Positions 39,715 through 43,625 of a DNA stretch of 43,625 nt are shown here, in pieces. Under the pieces are notes generated by a model. That model had not been told where the DNA came from. It was given only the letters and a program-made list of their open reading frames with translations, and did no database searches. The position numbers and the translations under genes are program-made. Each line of letters opens with the position of its first letter. The stretch's first letter is position 1. The stretch spans positions 1 through 43,625 of the forward strand of contig DASXZO010000018.1 of assembly GCA_036501845.1 (NCBI GenBank). Direction: 5' to 3'. Source of the stretch: JBBREP01 sp036501845 (GTDB taxonomy: Bacteria; Actinomycetota; Acidimicrobiia; IMCC26256; PALSA-610).

Positions 39715-39797
39715 ACTCCTGGGGGCGCGAGGCGCCGGTCTCGACGTGCGCTGCGAAGCACGTACGTGGTGTAGGAGACGAGCGGGGGTGGGAATGA
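39711..39797 (+). CDS. Small ORF made of a GC-rich element copy, bridging secD and secF
   Basis: 28 codons, ATG 39711 to TGA 39797, overlapping the secD stop (ATGA) and the secF ATG (ATGA). The DNA shows the element's landmarks: CCTGGGGGCGCGAG at the left and ACGAGCGGGGGTGG at the right, the latter being the secF ribosome-binding site. The peptide ends DERGWE, parallel to RERGWS of the ruvA-ruvB small ORF. The middle (GACGTGCG..CGTACGTGG) differs from the ruv copies. Peptide function unknown; a coupling device is inferred. Confidence 0.42.
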   Translation: MNSWGREAPVSTCAAKHVRGVGDERGWE

Positions 39798-41311
39798 CGT
39801 CCACTCTCGAGAGTCCGCCCGAGCAGACTCCCGGTTTGCCCGGCACGCCGGGTGTCGACCGCCGCCATCGCTTCTCCGACTTCCGCCACGAGCGGACGAA
39901 CTTCGACTTCCTGCGCCACGGCCGCGCCTACATCGCGATGTTCCTCGTCGTGGTGCTCGGTGGCGCGCTCGCGCTGGCGATCCGCGGCCTGAACCTCGGC
40001 ATCGACTTCACCGGCGGTGTGTCGTGGGAGGTCGACGTGGCCAACGGCGTGCACGGCAGCGTGCCGGGCGTGCAAACGGTCATCAACAAGCTGAACATCG
40101 GCGACTACAAGGCCACCCTCAGCACGAACCCGTCGAACGGCAAGAAGACGATTCGTGTGCAAGCCAAGATCGTCGACAACGCGAGCGACAAGATCACGAA
40201 GGCGATCGCGCTGGCCACGGGCGCCAAGACGAGCGACGTCAGCAACACCCAGATCGGCGAGAGCGAGTCGTTCACCGTCAGTGCGTCACATCCACCCGAC
40301 AAGGCCAAGGTGCTCGCCGCGGTCGATGCGACCAAGATCTACAAGGGCACGCCGATCGTCGAGATCAACAAGAACCAGGCCACGGTCACGTTCGGCTCGA
40401 TCCCGAGCAGTCGTGACAACGTCACCAACGCGCTGGCGAAGTATGCGGGTGTGAAGGCCTCGGACGTGAGCATCAGCACCGTCGGTCCCACGTGGGGTGG
40501 CGAGGTGTCGCACAAGGCGATCGTCGCCCTGTTCGTGTTCTTCCTCGTGCTCGCGCTTTACCTCGCGATCCGCTTCGAGGTGAAGATGTCGGTGGCCGCG
40601 ATCATCGCGGTGGTCCACGACATCATCTTCACGGTCGCGGTCTACGCGCTCACGCAGTTCACCGTGTCGCCGGCCACGGTCACCGCGTTCCTCACCATCC
40701 TCGGTTTCTCCTTGTACGACACCGTCGTCGTGTTCGACAAGATCAGGGAGAACCAAGCCACGCTGGCCACAACCGGACGCGGCACCTATCGCGAGATGGC
40801 GAACCGCTCGCTCAACCAGGTGCTGTTGCGTTCGCTGTCGACGTCGTTTGTCGCCCTCATGCCAGTGGTGTCGCTGCTCGTGGTCGGCTCCGGTTTCTTC
40901 GGGGCCACCGCGTTGCAGGACTTCGCGCTCGCACTGCTCGCCGGTCTCTTCGTCGGTTCCTACTCGTCGATCTTCGTCGCCACGCCGATTCTTGTGTGGT
41001 GGAAGGAGAAGGAACCGCAGAACCGCGCCCTCATCGAGCGGCGCGACGCCCGTGCTCGTGCGGACGCGCGCAGTGCGGCCAAGCCGGTTCCGGTGAAGGC
41101 CGCAGCAACCGCTGTTGCACCAGTGCGGCGCACTCCTGTGGTCACCCCTGCGGCGATGGGAACACCCGCAGAAGAGGGCGACGAAGAGGTGGCCGAGGCC
41201 GCCGATGTGCCCACCGAATGGGACACCACGGGCGTTCCTGGCCCGCCGCCCGTGCGCCGCACCGGCCCCACCCCGCGCCCGCGCCAGCAACGCGGCAAGA
41301 AGCGCAAGTAA
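39794..41311 (+). CDS. secF: Protein translocase subunit SecF
   Basis: 505 residues, longer than most SecF (about 300-440). TM1 (YIAMFLVVVLGGALALAIRG), NLGIDFTGGVSWEV, an enlarged extracytoplasmic domain, then TM2-6 with VVHDIIFTVAVYAL and GFSLYDTVVVFDKIREN (the conserved Asp-Asp segment), and a long Lys/Arg/Pro-rich cytoplasmic tail ending RQQRGKKRK. The extra length lies in the tail and in the periplasmic loop, which holds two similar units ending GAKTSDVSNTQIG and GVKASDVSISTVG. A strong hairpin follows the stop and probably ends the yajC-secD-secF operon. Confidence 0.95.
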   Translation: MTSTLESPPEQTPGLPGTPGVDRRHRFSDFRHERTNFDFLRHGRAYIAMFLVVVLGGALALAIRGLNLGIDFTGGVSWEVDVANGVHGSVPGVQTVINKLNIGDYKATLSTNPSNGKKTIRVQAKIVDNASDKITKAIALATGAKTSDVSNTQIGESESFTVSASHPPDKAKVLAAVDATKIYKGTPIVEINKNQATVTFGSIPSSRDNVTNALAKYAGVKASDVSISTVGPTWGGEVSHKAIVALFVFFLVLALYLAIRFEVKMSVAAIIAVVHDIIFTVAVYALTQFTVSPATVTAFLTILGFSLYDTVVVFDKIRENQATLATTGRGTYREMANRSLNQVLLRSLSTSFVALMPVVSLLVVGSGFFGATALQDFALALLAGLFVGSYSSIFVATPILVWWKEKEPQNRALIERRDARARADARSAAKPVPVKAAATAVAPVRRTPVVTPAAMGTPAEEGDEEVAEAADVPTEWDTTGVPGPPPVRRTGPTPRPRQQRGKKRK

Positions 41312-41314
41312 CGC

Positions 41315-41338
41315 CGCGCCAACCGGGCGGTTGGCGCG
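41315..41338 (+). terminator. Hairpin terminator after secF
   Basis: CGCGCCAACC-GGGC-GGTTGGCGCG, a perfect 10-bp stem with a 4-nt loop starting 3 nt after the secF stop codon. No T-run follows, but it also sits before the convergent small gene at 41343, so it may serve both strands. Confidence 0.7.
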
Positions 41339-41342
41339 CGTG

Positions 41343-41537
41343 TTATCCGGCGGCTTTGGCCTCGAGGGCTTCGACGCGGGCTGCGAGCTCGGCGATCACT
41401 TCGGCGAGTTCGATCGAGAGTTCGGCGACGATCGCGAGCACCACGGCCGTCACTTCTGCGAGCTCTTCCTCGTGGACCTGAGAGTTGCCGCGATGCATCG
41501 CGGCGTGGAGCCGCTGCCGCACGTGTTCGTTCTGCAT
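41343..41537 (-). CDS. Small coiled-coil protein of unknown function
   Basis: 64 residues from ATG 41537: MQNEHVRQRLHAAMHRGNSQ, then a continuous Glu/Ala/Leu/Val/Ile-rich helix with a heptad-like pattern (LAEVTAVVLAIVAELS.. ELAARVEALEAKAAG), so probably a coiled-coil oligomer. GC-rich third positions and a TATGGT -10 box 8 nt before the ATG (41546-41551, minus) support expression. An in-frame ATG at 41573 is less likely. No family recognised. Convergent with secF. Confidence 0.62.
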   Translation of the reverse strand: MQNEHVRQRLHAAMHRGNSQVHEEELAEVTAVVLAIVAELSIELAEVIAELAARVEALEAKAAG

Positions 41538-41545
41538 GGCGGCGC

Positions 41546-41551
41546 ACCATA
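41546..41551 (-). promoter_or_regulatory. -10 box, leaderless promoter of the coiled-coil gene
   Basis: TATGGT on the minus strand with 8 nt to the ATG at 41537. Confidence 0.45.
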
Positions 41552-41620
41552 GACCTGCGTGCTGAGCGGTCATGGGTCACGTCGACACTCGGCGGAGCCT
41601 CGTCCGAGCGGCGGCGTGTG

Positions 41621-41626
41621 TACGGT
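41621..41626 (+). promoter_or_regulatory. -10 box, leaderless promoter of the exported propeller gene
   Basis: TACGGT with 7 nt to the ATG at 41634. Confidence 0.45.
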
Positions 41627-41633
41627 TCGCGGC

Positions 41634-43625
41634 ATGGCGGGTGGGTCCGGCAGGTGCCGGCTGCGACGGGTGGCTTCGACGTTGTGCATCGCCGCGCTCG
41701 TTGGGGGAGTGCTGGCGAGTGCCGCGGTGAGCGCGCCGGCGGTGAGCGCGGTCACGTATCAGGACTGGCCGATGTTCCTGCAGAACTCCAGCCGGACCGC
41801 GGCCACCGTCGACCCGAACCTCACGGCGGCCGAGGCGCCGTTGTTGAAGTTGAAGTGGTCGCTCCGCGCGGGCGGGCCGATCGCCGCGTCGGCATCAGTG
41901 GTGGGCACCAGCGCCTACGTCGGCGCGTGGGACGGCGACGAGTACGCGGTCAACACGAACACGGGCGCGGTGATCTGGAAGCAGTTCATCGGCCAGGACG
42001 TCGACGCGAACTGCGCCCCGGAGACGCTCGGGGTCACTTCGACGGCCACGGTGGTGAATGGCGTGGTGTACGTGGGCGGCGGCGACGGCTACTGGTACGC
42101 GCTCGACGCCGGCACCGGCGCGGTGCTGTGGAAGGTGTTCACCGGCGACACATCGCAGGGTTACTACAACTGGTCGAGCCCGCTGATCGTGGGCAACGAC
42201 GCGTACATCGGCACGGCAAGTAACTGCGACGAGCCGCTGACGCGAGGTTCGCTCCTCAAGCTCGACCTCACGACCCACACGGTCGTCGCCACGTACTACT
42301 TCGTCCCGCCGGGCCAGATCGGCGGCGGTGTGTGGACGTCGCCCACGTACGACGCCACGACGAACACAGTGTTCGTTTCGACAGGAACCCTCGACGATCC
42401 GTCGCAGACTCAGTCGCAGGCGCTCGTGGCGCTCGACGCCACCACGCTCGCGTACAAGAGCTCGTGGCAGCTGCCTGCGTTTCAAGCGATCGGCGACGCC
42501 GACTGGGGAGCCACGCCCACCCTGATCACCGATCCTGCGGGTGACCAACTGCTGGCCGCGGCGAACAAGAACGGCATTCTCTACGTGCTCGACCGCAACA
42601 ACCTCGCGGCGGGCCCGGTGTGGGAGCACCAGATCGCGATTCCCGGCGCGTGCCCCACGTGCGGCGACGGCTCCATCTCGTCGGGCGTATTCGCCAACGG
42701 CGTGTTGTATTACGCGGGCGGTCACGCGCTCCAGAACGGGCACGGGTCGGGCGGGTCGATCAGCGCGTTCGACCCCGCTACCGGCAACCTGCTCTGGACC
42801 CGCCAGACCGACAGCTCGATCATCGGTGCTCCCGCCTACGTGAGCGGAATGGTCGCCTACGCCGAGGGTTCGACGTTCGAAGTGGTCGACGCCACGAACG
42901 GAAAGCTGCTGTATTCATACGCGCTTCATGCAACCGTGGTCGCGGCGGTGTCCTTGGCGCGCAGCCAGTTCTACGTCGGCGGGCTCGACGGTGGGCTCTA
43001 CGCATTCGGCCTCGGTGCCGCGCCGACCGCACCACCCGCTGATCCCAACTGTCCGAGTGGCTTTGCGTGCCGCGACATCGGATCGCACGCAGCCGGATCA
43101 CAATCATCGAAGGCCGGCGTGTTGACGGTTACGGCAAGCGGTACCGCGATCACCGGCGCGGCCGACCAGTTCCGATCGATCGGCCAGGCGGTGATCGGCG
43201 ACTCGCAGTCGAGCGTGACCGTCGCGCAACAGAGCTCGCAGAGCACTCCCGCGCAGGCCGGCCTGATGGTGCGCCAGCAGTACGGCTCGAGCACCGACGT
43301 CGGTTCGCCGTTCTTCGCGGTGCTGGCGTCGCCGAACGACGTCGTGAACGGCTCCAAGGTCGCCGACGTGAGCGTGTGGTATCGCAGCGTGTACGGCAAG
43401 GCGCCCGTGCGGATCGCTCGACGGGTTGCGGCAAACCGGCCGGTGTCGCTGATGATCCAGCGCAGCGGGAACCTCTTCTCCGCGGGTATCTCGTTCGACG
43501 GCGTACATTTCCAACTGATTCCGGGTGGGTCGGCGCGTGTCGACCTTCCTGCCACCACGCTGCAGGGCCTCGCCGTGAACTCGGGTTCGTCGACGGTGAA
43601 GGGCACCGCCGGGTTCACGAACCTG
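41634..43625 (+). CDS. Exported PQQ-type beta-propeller protein (runs off the right edge)
   Basis: 664 codons are open to the window edge, so the C-terminus is missing. A signal peptide (VASTLCIAALVGGVLASAAV) precedes DWPMFLQNSSRTA, the usual opening of PQQ-like propellers. Blades repeat the pattern V-x-G-x-x-Y-V-G...Y-A-L-D-A-x-T-G-x-x-L-W, e.g. GDGYWYALDAGTGAVLWKVF and GSISAFDPATGNLLWTRQ. CPTCGDG and other paired Cys suggest disulfides. After about residue 475 a second domain starts (VTASGTAITGAADQFRSIGQ.. AGLMVRQQY), resembling the concanavalin-like domain found after propellers or in secreted glycosidases. No PQQ-dehydrogenase catalytic Asp-Cys-Cys motif is seen, so it is more likely a binding or scaffold protein than an alcohol dehydrogenase. 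Confidence 0.82.
   Translation, partial: MAGGSGRCRLRRVASTLCIAALVGGVLASAAVSAPAVSAVTYQDWPMFLQNSSRTAATVDPNLTAAEAPLLKLKWSLRAGGPIAASASVVGTSAYVGAWDGDEYAVNTNTGAVIWKQFIGQDVDANCAPETLGVTSTATVVNGVVYVGGGDGYWYALDAGTGAVLWKVFTGDTSQGYYNWSSPLIVGNDAYIGTASNCDEPLTRGSLLKLDLTTHTVVATYYFVPPGQIGGGVWTSPTYDATTNTVFVSTGTLDDPSQTQSQALVALDATTLAYKSSWQLPAFQAIGDADWGATPTLITDPAGDQLLAAANKNGILYVLDRNNLAAGPVWEHQIAIPGACPTCGDGSISSGVFANGVLYYAGGHALQNGHGSGGSISAFDPATGNLLWTRQTDSSIIGAPAYVSGMVAYAEGSTFEVVDATNGKLLYSYALHATVVAAVSLARSQFYVGGLDGGLYAFGLGAAPTAPPADPNCPSGFACRDIGSHAAGSQSSKAGVLTVTASGTAITGAADQFRSIGQAVIGDSQSSVTVAQQSSQSTPAQAGLMVRQQYGSSTDVGSPFFAVLASPNDVVNGSKVADVSVWYRSVYGKAPVRIARRVAANRPVSLMIQRSGNLFSAGISFDGVHFQLIPGGSARVDLPATTLQGLAVNSGSSTVKGTAGFTNL

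Noticed and set aside
41634..43625. PQQ-dependent alcohol dehydrogenase
   Set aside because: The propeller blades are PQQ-like, but no catalytic Cys-Cys pair or cytochrome motif is visible and an extra secreted-type domain follows.
1..43625. tRNA, rRNA, CRISPR arrays, phage genes or insertion-sequence transposases
   Set aside because: None was recognised when reading both strands; short tRNA genes cannot be fully excluded without a covariance-model scan, but almost all space is filled by supported genes.

Overview
The window is high-GC, gene-dense actinobacterial chromosome, most likely a member of Acidimicrobiia or a close relative (inferred, not tested). The evidence is a mycothiol ligase gene (mshC), a phosphatidylinositol/PIM module (pgsA-patA-pimA), an F420-dependent NADP reductase, an EF-G2-like factor, the order pdxS-pdxT-yebC-ruvC-ruvA-ruvB-yajC-secD-secF, frequent GTG starts, and many genes whose start codon lies 6-10 nt after a TANNNT -10 box, which implies leaderless mRNAs.

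Layout. 1-5.4 kb: an edge-truncated DUF222/HNH-type gene behind a perfect LexA (SOS) box; a probable selenoprotein with an in-frame UGA where the relatives' cysteine sits and a SECIS-like hairpin 20 nt downstream; a D-aminoacylase-type amidohydrolase; a small unknown protein; a thioesterase/Rrf2 pair; a phosphodiesterase. 5.4-7.5 kb and 17.5-19.6 kb: two paralogous exported proteins, each 711 residues with 14 Cys/Trp repeats. 7.7-17.5 kb: dnaE (behind inverted DnaA-box-like sites and a triplicated start region), F420 reductase, SDR, lipoprotein, mshC, thrS, HIT protein. 19.7-29.3 kb: small membrane protein, MscL, EF-G2-like factor, the pgsA-patA-pimA-IMPase cluster, lemA-htpX and a DUF3048 lipoprotein. 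29.4-37.7 kb: pdxST, yebC, a molybdenum-hydroxylase accessory set (small and medium subunits, MocA-like, CoxG-like) with no catalytic large subunit, ruvCAB, crotonase. 37.8-41.3 kb: yajC-secD-secF. The window ends in an exported PQQ-type beta-propeller protein that runs off the edge.

How the genes work together: pgsA, patA, pimA and the inositol phosphatase fit phosphatidylinositol mannoside synthesis, and mshC also uses inositol chemistry. pdxS/pdxT make pyridoxal phosphate. ruvCAB resolves recombination junctions. yajC/secD/secF drive late protein export, which would serve the three large secreted proteins and two lipoproteins here.

The most unusual signals are (1) the UGA/SECIS gene at 394-1077; (2) a dispersed GC-rich element whose copies lie inside dnaE, form the C-terminal tail of RuvC, and make up small ORFs bridging ruvA-ruvB and secD-secF with stop/start overlaps at both ends; (3) the twin 14-repeat proteins; (4) the leaderless promoter architecture.
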